Below are positions 15,989 to 23,752 of a DNA stretch of 43,775 bases, in pieces (the first letter of the stretch is position 1; each line of letters begins with the position of its first letter). The stretch is from a virus: the IMG/VR virus record IMGVR_UViG_3300021373_001340, positions 1 to 43,775 of that record; one strand, 5' to 3'. The notes beneath the pieces are model-generated. The model was given only the letters and a program-made list of their open reading frames with translations, had not been told where the DNA came from and did not search any database. The position numbers were made by a program, and so were the translations under genes.

Positions 15989-17052
15989 TGACTATACATA
16001 TTGTAGATATTGAAGCCGTAGACACTCGCTATACTAAGCAATGGAAAGATTACCTTCCACGTCAACTGGTAAAGTCTACAAACGAACATGTAAATGTTAT
16101 TAGTGGCGGAGATACTCCTCAGGCTACAACACCTGGGGCTTTTCTTAATTTTGGCGGTACCAATGTGTATAAGTCAAAACAACTCGAGCAAATAGGAGAA
16201 ATGTTTTGCAATGGAACCATTAAGGATGGTGATTATTTCTTATATACTGACGCTTGGAATCCTACTGTTATACAACTTCGTTACATGGCAGAACTCTTGG
16301 GCGTTCAGATTAGGATTGGTGGTCTGTGGCATGCAGGTAGCTATGATCCTCAAGATTTCCTCGGGCGGCTAATAGGAAATAAGCCTTGGGTAAGACATGC
16401 TGAAATGTCAATGTTTGAATGTTATGATGATAACTTTTTTGCAACTGACTTTCATATTGATATGTTTGTAGATACACTAGGTGAAGATTATTACGTTGAT
16501 ACTAATAAAATAAATCGTGTCGGTTGGCCTATGGAATATCTAAAGAACAGTTTAGACAGTTATAAAGGCATGGAAAAACGTAACCTTATACTTTTCCCAC
16601 ACAGAATTGCTCCTGAAAAACAAGTTGATATATTCCACGACTTAGCACAACAACTACCCGAATATGAGTTTGTTGTGTGTCAAGAACGTGACCTTACAAA
16701 GAATGAATATCACAACTTACTAGGTGAAGCAAAAATGGTGTTTAGTGCTAACTTACAAGAAACACTAGGTATAAGTTGGTATGAAGGAGCATTAGTTGAT
16801 GCTATTCCTATGGTGCCAGATAGATTGAGCTATAGTGAAATGTCTGTGCCAGAGTTTTTATATCCTAGCAAATGGACTGAGGACTATGCCGCATATAGAA
16901 AACACAGAGGAGAAGTTGTTGCAAAGATACGCGACTATATGGAAAACTATTCCGACTATTTGGTTAGTTTGGAAAAACAACGTAAAATCCTTAACAAAAA
17001 CTTTTTTAGTGGCAGTGCATTATATGAAAGGCTTAAAGATGAACGACAGTGA
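15988..17052 (+). CDS. GT-B type glycosyltransferase
   Basis: The 354 residues have a GT-B layout. The N-terminal domain holds GGDTPQ and a GDYFLYTDAWNPT strand. The C-terminal domain holds LILFPHRIAPEKQ, EYEFVVCQE and an NLQETLGISWYEGALVDAIPMVPD block, which is the GT4-type nucleotide-sugar site with its acidic EGALVD segment. Similar proteins occur in marine T4-like phages. The acceptor is unknown; DNA, a virion protein and a host glycan are all possible. The nearby cytidylyltransferase and epimerase may supply the donor sugar. The ribosome site is ACGGAG. Confidence 0.75.
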   Translation: MTIHIVDIEAVDTRYTKQWKDYLPRQLVKSTNEHVNVISGGDTPQATTPGAFLNFGGTNVYKSKQLEQIGEMFCNGTIKDGDYFLYTDAWNPTVIQLRYMAELLGVQIRIGGLWHAGSYDPQDFLGRLIGNKPWVRHAEMSMFECYDDNFFATDFHIDMFVDTLGEDYYVDTNKINRVGWPMEYLKNSLDSYKGMEKRNLILFPHRIAPEKQVDIFHDLAQQLPEYEFVVCQERDLTKNEYHNLLGEAKMVFSANLQETLGISWYEGALVDAIPMVPDRLSYSEMSVPEFLYPSKWTEDYAAYRKHRGEVVAKIRDYMENYSDYLVSLEKQRKILNKNFFSGSALYERLKDERQ

Positions 17053-17383
17053 TAATACATTTGTTTTTGAACCAAATTCTAGTTATGATTTTAATTCTAC
17101 CGGTACAGTAACAATCAATACCGCTACTTGGGATGATAGTTTTACTACTAGCCCTTCGTCAATTTATACTACTGGTGGAGATGGTCTTCAAGTCACTGGT
17201 AGTTTAAAAGTAGATGGTGTAGACGTTATGCAGTCTATTAAAGATATGCAACGTGTACTAGGTGTTGTAGGCAGAGACCTCGAGAAAGAAGAAAAATACA
17301 AAGGTTTAAAACGTGCGGCTAAAGCATACGAACGTGAACTAGAAAAAATTGAAACTTTTGAAGCATTGAAAGGTAGCAAGTAA
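17039..17383 (+). CDS. Small protein with beta N-terminus and helical C-terminus
   Basis: The ATG at 17039 overlaps the glycosyltransferase end by 14 bases and yields 114 residues. The first half is Thr/Ser/Asp-rich and beta-like, with GGDGLQVTGSLKVDGVDV, a segment type seen in phage fibres and chaperone-like proteins. The second half is a charged coiled coil (SIKDMQRVLGVVGRDLEKEE and on). No family can be named. A structural or tail-associated role is suggested by the first half. Confidence 0.6.
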   Translation: MNDSDNTFVFEPNSSYDFNSTGTVTINTATWDDSFTTSPSSIYTTGGDGLQVTGSLKVDGVDVMQSIKDMQRVLGVVGRDLEKEEKYKGLKRAAKAYERELEKIETFEALKGSK

Positions 17384-17847
17384 TGTTTGGGTTTTTTAAA
17401 GATCGTAAACGTGTAATTAAAGATAGAGATAGTAACGACCCTTATCTAGTTCGTTGGTATTTGTTTCTTAAGGACAGAAAGAACTTTCCGTTCAATGTCA
17501 CTTTGCACAAAGTTTTAAAAAGTGACGAAGCGGTTTTACATGATCATCCTTGGAGTTATGCAACACTTATACTTAAAGGTGGCTACTGGGAGAATGTTCC
17601 AGTGCGTTCTGCGGAAGGTAACATAGTAGGATCACGAGGTATTTGGCGTGGGCCAGGACACTTTAGATTTCGTAAGTCAGATGACTTACACTTTTTGACT
17701 CTTGCTAAAGATAAAGATGGAAATGAAATTCCATGTTGGAGTTTATTCTATATGGGCAAGAAAGCAAAAGCATGGGGCTTTGTACCTTTTGTACAAGGCA
17801 TTGGTTATAGATGGCAAAATAGCGAAGATTACCTCGCTAAGGAGTAA
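17383..17847 (+). CDS. Cupin-like protein
   Basis: The 154 residues contain VLHDHPWSYATLILKGGYWE, with the paired His residues and Gly-rich turn of a cupin motif 1, and later GPGHFRFRKSDDLHFLTL as motif 2. The final FVPFVQGIGYRWQNSEDYL matches a conserved phage cupin-like family. Cupins bind a metal through such His residues; the reaction here is unknown. It overlaps the previous stop by one base and is followed by a small ORF. Confidence 0.7.
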   Translation: MFGFFKDRKRVIKDRDSNDPYLVRWYLFLKDRKNFPFNVTLHKVLKSDEAVLHDHPWSYATLILKGGYWENVPVRSAEGNIVGSRGIWRGPGHFRFRKSDDLHFLTLAKDKDGNEIPCWSLFYMGKKAKAWGFVPFVQGIGYRWQNSEDYLAKE

Positions 17848-17850
17848 TTT

Positions 17851-18120
17851 ATGAGTCAGTATAATGACTTAGTAGAAAGGCAACGAGATATGTTAAAGGC
17901 AGAGGAGTGGGCAAAAAGTATTAAAAGTTTACACTTCCATAGTCTAAAAAGTATGTGGTATGACGACCATCCTGAAGATACTGATATGGGAATGGTAATG
18001 GATGTTGAGTTTAACAACGGTGTTGTTAAACGTACACTTAAAGATAAATCTGTACGTATCTTTGGTAAAGAACTTAGCGGTGAAAAACTGTTAGACGAAT
18101 ATAAGAGGAATAGTAAATGA
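17851..18120 (+). CDS. Small conserved hypothetical protein
   Basis: This 89-residue protein starts three bases after the cupin gene with a TAAGGAG ribosome site. An N-terminal helix (YNDLVERQRDMLKAEEWAKS) is followed by beta-like segments MGMVMDVEFNNGVVKRTL and a C-terminal helix. No known motif is visible. It overlaps the phosphoribosyltransferase gene by four bases and is probably coupled with it. Confidence 0.6.
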   Translation: MSQYNDLVERQRDMLKAEEWAKSIKSLHFHSLKSMWYDDHPEDTDMGMVMDVEFNNGVVKRTLKDKSVRIFGKELSGEKLLDEYKRNSK

Positions 18121-18674
18121 AGAAACATTATTACACATGGGGACATGTTGAAAAAATGTGTATTGATATTGCAATGCAGATGCAGAACGATAACTGGAAG
18201 CCAGACTACATTGTAGGTATTACACGTGGTGGTAATGTACCTGCTACAATACTGTCGCATATGTTAGGCGTTCGTTGTGAAGCACTTAAAGTAGCATTAC
18301 GTGATAGCGACAGTGATTGCGAATCTAATGCTTGGATGGCTGAAGATGCATTTGGTTACGTTGACGAAGAAGAACGTGCTGTAACTAAAAGCCGTTGGGA
18401 CGTTAACAAGCGTAAAAATATTTTAATTGTAGACGATATTAACGATACAGGTGCAACACTTGAGTGGATCAAACAAGATTGGCCAGCTAGTTGTTTACCC
18501 AACGAAAGTAGTTGGAGTACTGTGTGGAATAAAAATGTAAGATTTGCTACACTGACTGAGAATCTTGCAAGTAATTTTGCCGGTGTTGATTATTCAGCAC
18601 ACGAAGTTAACAAAGCAGAAGAGGATGTTTGGTTAGTTTACCCTTGGGAAATAGTAGGTAAGTATGACGCTTGA
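18117..18674 (+). CDS. Phosphoribosyltransferase-fold protein
   Basis: The 185 residues have the type I PRTase layout. YIVGITRGGNVPATILSHML (residues about 31-50) is the pyrophosphate-loop region, and ILIVDDINDTGATLEWI (about 101-117) is the PRPP-binding motif with the paired Asp. Family members salvage purines or regulate their synthesis; the base is not predictable. Since this phage makes 7-deazaguanine, a role in purine or deazapurine metabolism is attractive but unproven. It overlaps the HIT gene by 11 bases. Confidence 0.85.
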   Translation: MKKHYYTWGHVEKMCIDIAMQMQNDNWKPDYIVGITRGGNVPATILSHMLGVRCEALKVALRDSDSDCESNAWMAEDAFGYVDEEERAVTKSRWDVNKRKNILIVDDINDTGATLEWIKQDWPASCLPNESSWSTVWNKNVRFATLTENLASNFAGVDYSAHEVNKAEEDVWLVYPWEIVGKYDA

Positions 18675-19038
18675 TAATTTAGAACAAGCTCAGCAAGATG
18701 GCAGAGCACCATGGGATAACGTATACTTAGATACTAGAGACTTTGTAGTATACGAAGACAAGTATCCTGTAACAGAAGGACACTTACTTATTGTACCTAA
18801 AGTAAACGTTATGGAATGCGTAGAAAAATGTTTTAAGTTTGCTTTGTCAATGGGTAATGATAATGTTACAACAACCAAGAATAACGTAACAGGTTATAAT
18901 ATTGGTCTAAATATAGGTGTAAGTGCTGGGCAGACAGTTATGTACCCACATGTACATTTGATCTTCCGTCGTGATGGAGATATGGAAGATCCAAAAGGAG
19001 GCGTAAGAGGCGTCATTCCATCTAAACAAAAATATTAA
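18664..19038 (+). CDS. HIT-family nucleotide hydrolase/transferase-like protein
   Basis: The 124 residues follow the HIT pattern: VVYEDKYPVTEGHLLIVPK in the first half, then NIGLNIGVSAGQTVMYPHVH and LIFRR, with the HxH core of the HIT motif (usually HxHxH; the first His is Tyr here, YPHVH). HIT proteins hydrolyse or transfer NMP groups. The loss of the first His leaves the central catalytic one. It overlaps the PRTase gene and is part of the same nucleotide-related group. Confidence 0.8.
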   Translation: MTLDNLEQAQQDGRAPWDNVYLDTRDFVVYEDKYPVTEGHLLIVPKVNVMECVEKCFKFALSMGNDNVTTTKNNVTGYNIGLNIGVSAGQTVMYPHVHLIFRRDGDMEDPKGGVRGVIPSKQKY

Positions 19039-19048
19039 GGAAAGGACT

Positions 19049-19255
19049 ATGGAATTGAAGGAACAATTAATTAATGCTGCAAGGCTTCACGCAGAAGCGG
19101 AGATAGAATTGCACAAAACTAACGTCGAAGTATACATGCAAAAAGTTGTAGGTATCGGCGAACATTCAGACATCATTGAAACAATTCAGAAAGAATTAGA
19201 TGCAATGGCTACCGCACATGATCGTCTTGAAATGTTAAACAAGTATTTTGTATAA
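19049..19255 (+). CDS. Small helical hypothetical protein
   Basis: This 68-residue protein has a good AAGGA site and is predicted fully helical with heptad-like hydrophobics (ELKEQLINAARLHAEAEIEL and on). It resembles small coiled-coil proteins of marine T4-like phages. Function unknown. It is the last gene of this transcript before the folE promoter. Confidence 0.6.
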   Translation: MELKEQLINAARLHAEAEIELHKTNVEVYMQKVVGIGEHSDIIETIQKELDAMATAHDRLEMLNKYFV

Positions 19256-19260
19256 AATAC

Positions 19261-19289
19261 TTGACAAAAACCTAAATACAATGTATAAT
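19261..19289 (+). promoter_or_regulatory. Sigma70-type promoter for folE
   Basis: TTGACA (19261-19266) and TATAAT (19284-19289) with a 17-base spacer lie in the 97-base gap before folE. A leader of about 60 bases follows with a CGGAG ribosome site near 19342-19346. Confidence 0.9.
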
Positions 19290-19352
19290 GTAAAATATAT
19301 TGTGCATTGTATTTTAAACGGCAATCCACTGCCTAAACATCGGAGAAAATAA

Positions 19353-20042
19353 ATGGCTAAAAGTGACCAGATAAAAGCCCGCTTAGAAGAAGCAAACATT
19401 CGCTATTGGGCCGGCGATAACATTTCACAAGTCTTACAAAAAGGCGACAAAGAAGAATTAATTGAAGAAGCTACTGTAGCATTTGAAAATGTGCTAGATA
19501 AGTTGTTAATTGACAGGCATAATGACCCTAACAGTATGGGAACAGGCAGACGTCTTGCAAAAATGTATATTAACGAACTAATGGCAGGACGTTATGATCC
19601 AATGCCAGCGGCAACAGCATTTCCAAACGATACAGAAGAACGTTATGAAGGTATGTTAGTTGTTCGTTCAGAGCTTACAAGTATGTGTTCACATCATCAT
19701 CAGATTGTTAGAGGTGTAGCATACATTGGTATTATTGCTGCTGACAAACTAATTGGTTTATCTAAGTATACACGTATTGCACAATGGTGTGCTGAACGTG
19801 GTACATTGCAAGAAGAACTTGCAAATGATATTGTACGTGAAATACAAAAAGCAACAGGTGCAGAACACTTAGGTGTTTATGTTCAAGCAACACATGGTTG
19901 TGTTGAAAACAGAGGTGTAAAAGCACACAGTTCGCTTACACAAACAACTGTACTAAAAGGTGCATTTAAAGACGATCCTGCAACTAAGAAAGAGTTCATG
20001 GATAATATTAAATTACAACAATCTTATGCGTGTGATAGATAA
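19353..20042 (+). CDS. folE: GTP cyclohydrolase I
   Basis: The 229 residues carry the FolE core: TSMCSHHHQIVRGVAYIGI (zinc Cys and the two following His), KLIGLSKYTRI, AERGTLQEELANDI, and THGCVENRGVKAHSS with the second zinc Cys and the RGVK motif. It opens the GTP ring to give dihydroneopterin triphosphate, the first step towards both folate and 7-deazaguanine. A strong promoter and the downstream queE gene indicate the second use. The next ORF overlaps by one base. Confidence 0.95.
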   Translation: MAKSDQIKARLEEANIRYWAGDNISQVLQKGDKEELIEEATVAFENVLDKLLIDRHNDPNSMGTGRRLAKMYINELMAGRYDPMPAATAFPNDTEERYEGMLVVRSELTSMCSHHHQIVRGVAYIGIIAADKLIGLSKYTRIAQWCAERGTLQEELANDIVREIQKATGAEHLGVYVQATHGCVENRGVKAHSSLTQTTVLKGAFKDDPATKKEFMDNIKLQQSYACDR

Positions 20043-20287
20043 TGTTTATTTCAACTTACAAATATAAATTCCCTGTAGACAGTTTTGGCAGGCCAGGTGG
20101 TATGTATAGTATGGCTGACTTACCTATTGCAGGATTTAAAGTGTTAGAACGCAAGTGTGAAGTTTTAACACAGGACTCTAAACAGGAACTTTACGAAGTT
20201 CGCGACATAGAAAAGAATTGGACTATTGTTGTTCCGTTCCAAGATGTCGGAGACATTGAGGAGGTCAATGATGAAGTTACGGTATAG
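20042..20287 (+). CDS. Small hypothetical between folE and queE
   Basis: This 81-residue protein starts on the folE stop (TAATG) and overlaps queE by 17 bases. It begins MFISTYKYKFPVDSFGRPGG and continues with ERKCEVLT and WTIVVPFQDVGDI segments that look like beta strands. I recognise no family. Its placement, coupled to both folE and queE, suggests that it is co-expressed with the deazaguanine pathway. It is not a recognisable QueD. Confidence 0.6.
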   Translation: MFISTYKYKFPVDSFGRPGGMYSMADLPIAGFKVLERKCEVLTQDSKQELYEVRDIEKNWTIVVPFQDVGDIEEVNDEVTV

Positions 20288-21155
20288 TGAAGCATTTTAT
20301 AGTGTGCAAGGTGAAGGTAAGTTTGTAGGTGTACCTAGTGTATTCCTGCGTACATTTGGTTGCAACTTTCGATGCATGAACTTTGGATTAGAAAGAGGTA
20401 CACCTGCAAGAGCAGATGGTGTAAAACACAATCCAGAAGTTAAAAAGTTACTAGATAGTAATATCATAAGTACTGTTGAAAAATTTGAAGACTTACCTGT
20501 AATACATACAGGTTGTGATACATATGCTAGTATCTATCCAGAATTTAAAAAGTTTATGATGGATAGAACTGTAGACGAAGTTGTAGAGCATTTGTTAAGT
20601 CTTACTCCAGAAGGTAAGTGGACAATGGATAGTGGACAGGATGTACACTTGATTTTCACTGGCGGTGAACCTTTGTTAGGGTGGCAAAGATTCTATGCTG
20701 AATTATTAGAACACCCGCGTATGCAGGACTTAAAAAATGTTACATTTGAAACAAATACTACACAAAAGTTACGACCTGATTTTAAAGACTATCTCAACAA
20801 TCAAAACAGATTTAGAGTCACTTGGAGTTGTTCCCCGAAACTTTCAGTTAGCGGAGAACGCTGGGAAGATGCTATTATGCCTGATATTGCTAGTGAGTAT
20901 TTCAGTGTTTCTAATAGTGACCTTTACTTTAAGTTTGTTGTCGCTGACGAAACTGATGTTGCAGAAGCTGGCAGAGCTGTGGCGAGTTACAGAGACGCCG
21001 GGATACAATGTCCGGTATATTGTATGCCGTTGGGTGGAAGGAGCGAAGAATATAAGCTCAACATTCAAGAAGTGGCTGAACTCTGTATGGAAAAAGGATG
21101 GCGATTCACTCCAAGACTCCACATTGACTTATTCGGAAATGCGTGGGGGACTTGA
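20271..21155 (+). CDS. queE: 7-carboxy-7-deazaguanine synthase, phage-type QueE
   Basis: The ATG at 20271 is preceded by GAGGAGG with a 6-base gap; upstream in-frame starts lack that support. The 294 residues begin SEAFYSVQGEGKFVGVPSVF, the QueE substrate region, then FGCNFRC. The third cluster Cys is not two residues on as usual; it appears 46 residues later in TGCDTYAS, which matches the CDTxYS end of the normal motif. FTGGEPLLGWQ follows as the SAM-binding GGEP. The product is 7-carboxy-7-deazaguanine. The split motif is treated as a finding. The gene ends inside a small ORF that starts at 21139. Confidence 0.9.
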   Translation: MKLRYSEAFYSVQGEGKFVGVPSVFLRTFGCNFRCMNFGLERGTPARADGVKHNPEVKKLLDSNIISTVEKFEDLPVIHTGCDTYASIYPEFKKFMMDRTVDEVVEHLLSLTPEGKWTMDSGQDVHLIFTGGEPLLGWQRFYAELLEHPRMQDLKNVTFETNTTQKLRPDFKDYLNNQNRFRVTWSCSPKLSVSGERWEDAIMPDIASEYFSVSNSDLYFKFVVADETDVAEAGRAVASYRDAGIQCPVYCMPLGGRSEEYKLNIQEVAELCMEKGWRFTPRLHIDLFGNAWGT

Positions 21156-21258
21156 GAATGCTTTTGATCCAGATGAATTTATTAACGAAGAACAACGTGA
21201 GCGTAAGATGAAAAAAGTAGACAACTTAGAGACTCGTGTTAGGGAGGCAGGACTATAA
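21139..21258 (+). CDS. 39-residue conserved-looking ORF after queE
   Basis: The ATG at 21139 overlaps the queE end by 17 bases and the TAA overlaps the next ATG by one base. The product (MRGGLENAFDPDEFINEEQR and on) is charged and helical. The ribosome site is weak, so translation would depend on coupling. The exact joins at both ends support a real gene. Function unknown. Confidence 0.45.
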   Translation: MRGGLENAFDPDEFINEEQRERKMKKVDNLETRVREAGL

Positions 21259-21653
21259 TGGAATGGTGGAATAAACTTTTAAAAGATGCAGGAATCAAAA
21301 AGAAAATTGATGAACCGGTAAAAGAACCTACTTCAGAAGAAGTTAGACGTGCGGCACTTGAAGCAGAAAAGGCTGCCGCTACTAAAGCAGGCGAACCTTG
21401 GGTTGCTGTATTAGATACTCAGGTTAACAAAGACAACATTCGGAACGGATTCTTTGAACTAGATTGGAACAATGAATTTATTGAAGAGCTTCTTGATGCA
21501 GGATATCAAGGAGAAACAAACGAACAGATTGTTGACCAGTGGTTTAGAACTATTGTTAGTCAAATGCTTCAAGAAGAAGGACAAGATCCTAAAGCTGAAG
21601 CAGGGTATATTAATGTAGTACCTATCGATAAAGGTAAATCAGAAGTATCTTAA
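21258..21653 (+). CDS. Conserved hypothetical phage protein
   Basis: This 131-residue protein has a GGGAGG site upstream. It begins MEWWNKLLKDAGIKKKI, then an Ala/Glu/Lys-rich helix, then a compact region GEPWVAVLDTQVNKDNIRNG and FFELDWNNEFIEELLDAGY. I recognise it only as a conserved hypothetical type in marine T4-like phages. No motif indicates a function. It is the last gene of the folE transcript; a promoter follows directly. Confidence 0.65.
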   Translation: MEWWNKLLKDAGIKKKIDEPVKEPTSEEVRRAALEAEKAAATKAGEPWVAVLDTQVNKDNIRNGFFELDWNNEFIEELLDAGYQGETNEQIVDQWFRTIVSQMLQEEGQDPKAEAGYINVVPIDKGKSEVS

Positions 21654-21656
21654 TGC

Positions 21657-21685
21657 TTGACATAGTATGCAAACGAGTGTACAAT
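21657..21685 (+). promoter_or_regulatory. Sigma70-type promoter for the exonuclease gene
   Basis: TTGACA (21657-21662) and TACAAT (21680-21685) are separated by 17 bases, just after the previous stop and 31 bases before the exonuclease ATG. Confidence 0.8.
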
Positions 21686-21716
21686 GTAGTTATATTAAAT
21701 TACTAAAGGCAACAAA

Positions 21717-22703
21717 ATGGCAACTTACGTATTAGTAGACACAGCAAATACTTTCTTTAGAGCAAGGCACGTAGTACGTGGAGACCTTGACACTAAGGTT
21801 GGTATGGCTATGCATATTACACTTAATAGTATTAAGAAAGCATGGCAAGACTTTGACGGTACTCATGTTGTGTTCTGTTTAGAAGGACGTAGTTGGCGTA
21901 AAGATTACTACGAGCCATACAAGCGTAATAGGCAAGAAACACGTGATGCAATGACTCCTGCACAAGCAGAAGAAGATAAAGTGTTTTGGGAAATCTTTGA
22001 TGAGTTTAAAAATTTTGTCACTGACAAAACAAACTGTACTGTTATGCGACATCCGCAACTTGAAGCAGATGATCTTATTGCAGGTTGGGTGCAAGCACAC
22101 CCTAATGATAACCATGTTATTATTTCAACTGATGGTGACTTTGCACAACTAATTTCTCCGAATGTAAAACAATATAGTGGTATTCAAAACATTACAATAA
22201 CACACGAAGGATACTTTGACGACAAAGGTAAGCCTGTGATTGATAAGAAAACTAAAGAGCCTAGACCTGCTCCTGATCCGGCATTTATGTTGTTTGAAAA
22301 GTGCATGCGTGGTGACACTAGTGACAATGTGTTTAGTGCATATCCAGGTGTGCGTAAGAAAGGCACTAAGAACAAAGTAGGCCTTATTGAAGCGTTTGCA
22401 GACAAAGATAGCAAAGGTTATAATTGGAATAATATGATGTTACAGCGTTGGACTGATCATGAAGGCGTAGAGCATCGTGTATTAGATGACTATACACGTA
22501 ATGTTACACTATGTGATTTAACAGCACAACCTGAAGAAATTAAAGAAATTATTGAGGCTACTATTGCAGAGAATGCTGTTACTAAAGAAGTACAGCAAGT
22601 AGGTATGCGTCTTATGAAATTTTGTGCTAAGTGGGATATGCAACGTATTGCAGATCAAGCACAATACTATGCTGAACCGTTGCAAGCGAGGTATCAACAA
22701 TGA
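21717..22703 (+). CDS. FEN/RNase H-type 5'-3' exonuclease
   Basis: The 328 residues match the PIN/FEN fold of T4 RNase H (305 residues). VLVDTANTFFRAR carries the first metal Asp, FCLEGRSWRKDYYEPYK is the KxxRxxYK-type arch region, LEADDLIAGW and STDGDFAQL carry further metal Asp residues, and MRGDTSDNVFSAYPGVRKKG is the helix-hairpin-helix-like GDxSDN segment. Such enzymes remove RNA primers and 5' flaps on the lagging strand. The gene has its own sigma70 promoter. It overlaps the next gene by four bases. Confidence 0.88.
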   Translation: MATYVLVDTANTFFRARHVVRGDLDTKVGMAMHITLNSIKKAWQDFDGTHVVFCLEGRSWRKDYYEPYKRNRQETRDAMTPAQAEEDKVFWEIFDEFKNFVTDKTNCTVMRHPQLEADDLIAGWVQAHPNDNHVIISTDGDFAQLISPNVKQYSGIQNITITHEGYFDDKGKPVIDKKTKEPRPAPDPAFMLFEKCMRGDTSDNVFSAYPGVRKKGTKNKVGLIEAFADKDSKGYNWNNMMLQRWTDHEGVEHRVLDDYTRNVTLCDLTAQPEEIKEIIEATIAENAVTKEVQQVGMRLMKFCAKWDMQRIADQAQYYAEPLQARYQQ

Positions 22704-23170
22704 GTATAAAAGCAAAAGTAATATTAAAAGACAAATTTTGGATTGTTGAGGAAGAAGGTGAAAAATTAGGCACCTTAAGTTTTAATGACGAACGGTTTAT
22801 GTTTTCAGCAAACAACGGTGTTGCTTTTTTTGAAAACAAAAAACAATTAAAAAATGAACTTGGTCTTACAGTTTTTGATAAGGACGAAACAACAAAGATT
22901 GAAACTGAAAAAGAAATTTATGGGTATCCAACTAGCACAACGCCCTACAATGTAATTTACGATGTACATCGTAAGTTTGCTTTGTTTACAAAAAGTATTA
23001 AAAGTAAGAGCTTGTATTGTGCAGGATTCTATATCATTCACTTTGATAAAGGTTGGGTAAAAAGTTTTTGCCCTAAACTAATTACATTAGAACGTTACGA
23101 TTATAAAGGTCCTTTTAAAAACGATATTACTATGCGTCAGGAACTGTCAAATGCAAACCAAAAAACTTGA
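22700..23170 (+). CDS. Conserved hypothetical phage protein
   Basis: The 156 residues begin KDKFWIVEEEGEKLGTLSF, a small beta-rich region, and continue with YGYPTSTTPYNVIYDVHRKF, SKSLYCAGFYIIHFDKGW and VKSFCPKLITLERYDYKGPF. This block order occurs in uncharacterised marine T4-like phage proteins. The Cys residues are isolated, with no metal pattern. It overlaps both neighbours and is expressed with the exonuclease. Function unknown. Confidence 0.7.
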   Translation: MSIKAKVILKDKFWIVEEEGEKLGTLSFNDERFMFSANNGVAFFENKKQLKNELGLTVFDKDETTKIETEKEIYGYPTSTTPYNVIYDVHRKFALFTKSIKSKSLYCAGFYIIHFDKGWVKSFCPKLITLERYDYKGPFKNDITMRQELSNANQKT

Positions 23171-23405
23171 TCCTATAAACACTTTTCCAGTACAACAGTT
23201 TATTCAAACTGTTAAGAGTGCTGACGCAAGCAGAGCCAAAGAAGTAAGAATTGACATTGATAATGCCAAAAGATTAGCATTTACTTTAGGCGAAGTTATG
23301 TCTCGACTCAACGGAGACATGGAACTGTTTATTAAAGAGCATGTACAGAATCTAGACAATGAGCCCGTAGAGGTGCAATTAGACGGTGGTTCTGACTGGA
23401 AATAA
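23151..23405 (+). CDS. Small conserved hypothetical protein
   Basis: This 84-residue protein overlaps the previous gene by 20 bases. It consists of a helical core (VQQFIQTVKSADASRAKEVR and IDNAKRLAFTLGEVMSRLNG) with an acidic tail. The type is seen near replication genes of marine T4-like phages. No motif assigns a function. Its stop ends the exonuclease transcript; a late promoter follows. Confidence 0.6.
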   Translation: MQTKKLDPINTFPVQQFIQTVKSADASRAKEVRIDIDNAKRLAFTLGEVMSRLNGDMELFIKEHVQNLDNEPVEVQLDGGSDWK

Positions 23406-23428
23406 ACTAGCAGTTAACTCAAAAAAGA

Positions 23429-23436
23429 GATAAATA
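23429..23436 (+). promoter_or_regulatory. T4-type late promoter octamer GATAAATA
   Basis: The octamer lies 28 bases before the ATG at 23465 in the short gap after the previous gene. Its 3' end overlaps the hairpin described next. Confidence 0.55.
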
Positions 23437-23466
23437 TATACGTAGTTAATTAAGGTACGTATATAT
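23434..23466 (+). promoter_or_regulatory. Hairpin over a start codon with ribosome site in the loop
   Basis: An 11-base perfect inverted repeat, ATATATACGTA (23434-23444) and TACGTATATAT (23456-23466), encloses an 11-base loop that contains AAGG. The second arm includes the first two bases of the ATG at 23465. In RNA the stem would hide the start codon while exposing the Shine-Dalgarno core. A transcript started at the octamer just upstream might begin inside the first arm, which would weaken the stem. Confidence 0.5.
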
Positions 23467-23752
23467 GAGCAGACCCAAACCAAATGTTCTATTAGAACAT
23501 GTAAACAAAAAAAATTATAGATGTGAGCAAGTACTAGACGCTGACGCGATCTGGGCTGTATTCTATAAAGAAAAACCATTCAATTTAAAAAGTTCAAATG
23601 CTTTAACAAATTATCCTGGACCAAAATATAAGAAGACAAGTTTTTCTAATCCAGGACATGCACACAATTTAGCACAAAAATTAAACGAACTATTTTCTTG
23701 TGAAGACTTCAGAGTATACAGATTGTCAGATGGCGAAATTGTAACCGAATGA
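23465..23752 (+). CDS. Small conserved hypothetical protein
   Basis: The 95 residues begin SRPKPNVLLEHVNKKNYRCE, followed by a DADAIWAVFYKEKPFNLKSS segment and GHAHNLAQKLNELF with a helix. It looks like a compact alpha/beta protein, with no family I can name. It is preceded by a late promoter octamer and a start-site hairpin, so it is probably made late and perhaps under translational control. It overlaps the next gene by four bases. Confidence 0.65.
   Translation: MSRPKPNVLLEHVNKKNYRCEQVLDADAIWAVFYKEKPFNLKSSNALTNYPGPKYKKTSFSNPGHAHNLAQKLNELFSCEDFRVYRLSDGEIVTE

Noticed and set aside
20226-20270. Earlier starts for queE
   Set aside because: The GAGGAGG site at 20258-20264 fits the ATG at 20271, and the extra residues do not resemble QueE.
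20042-20287. QueD between folE and queE
   Set aside because: No HxH zinc pair or PTPS-like layout is present; it is left as hypothetical.
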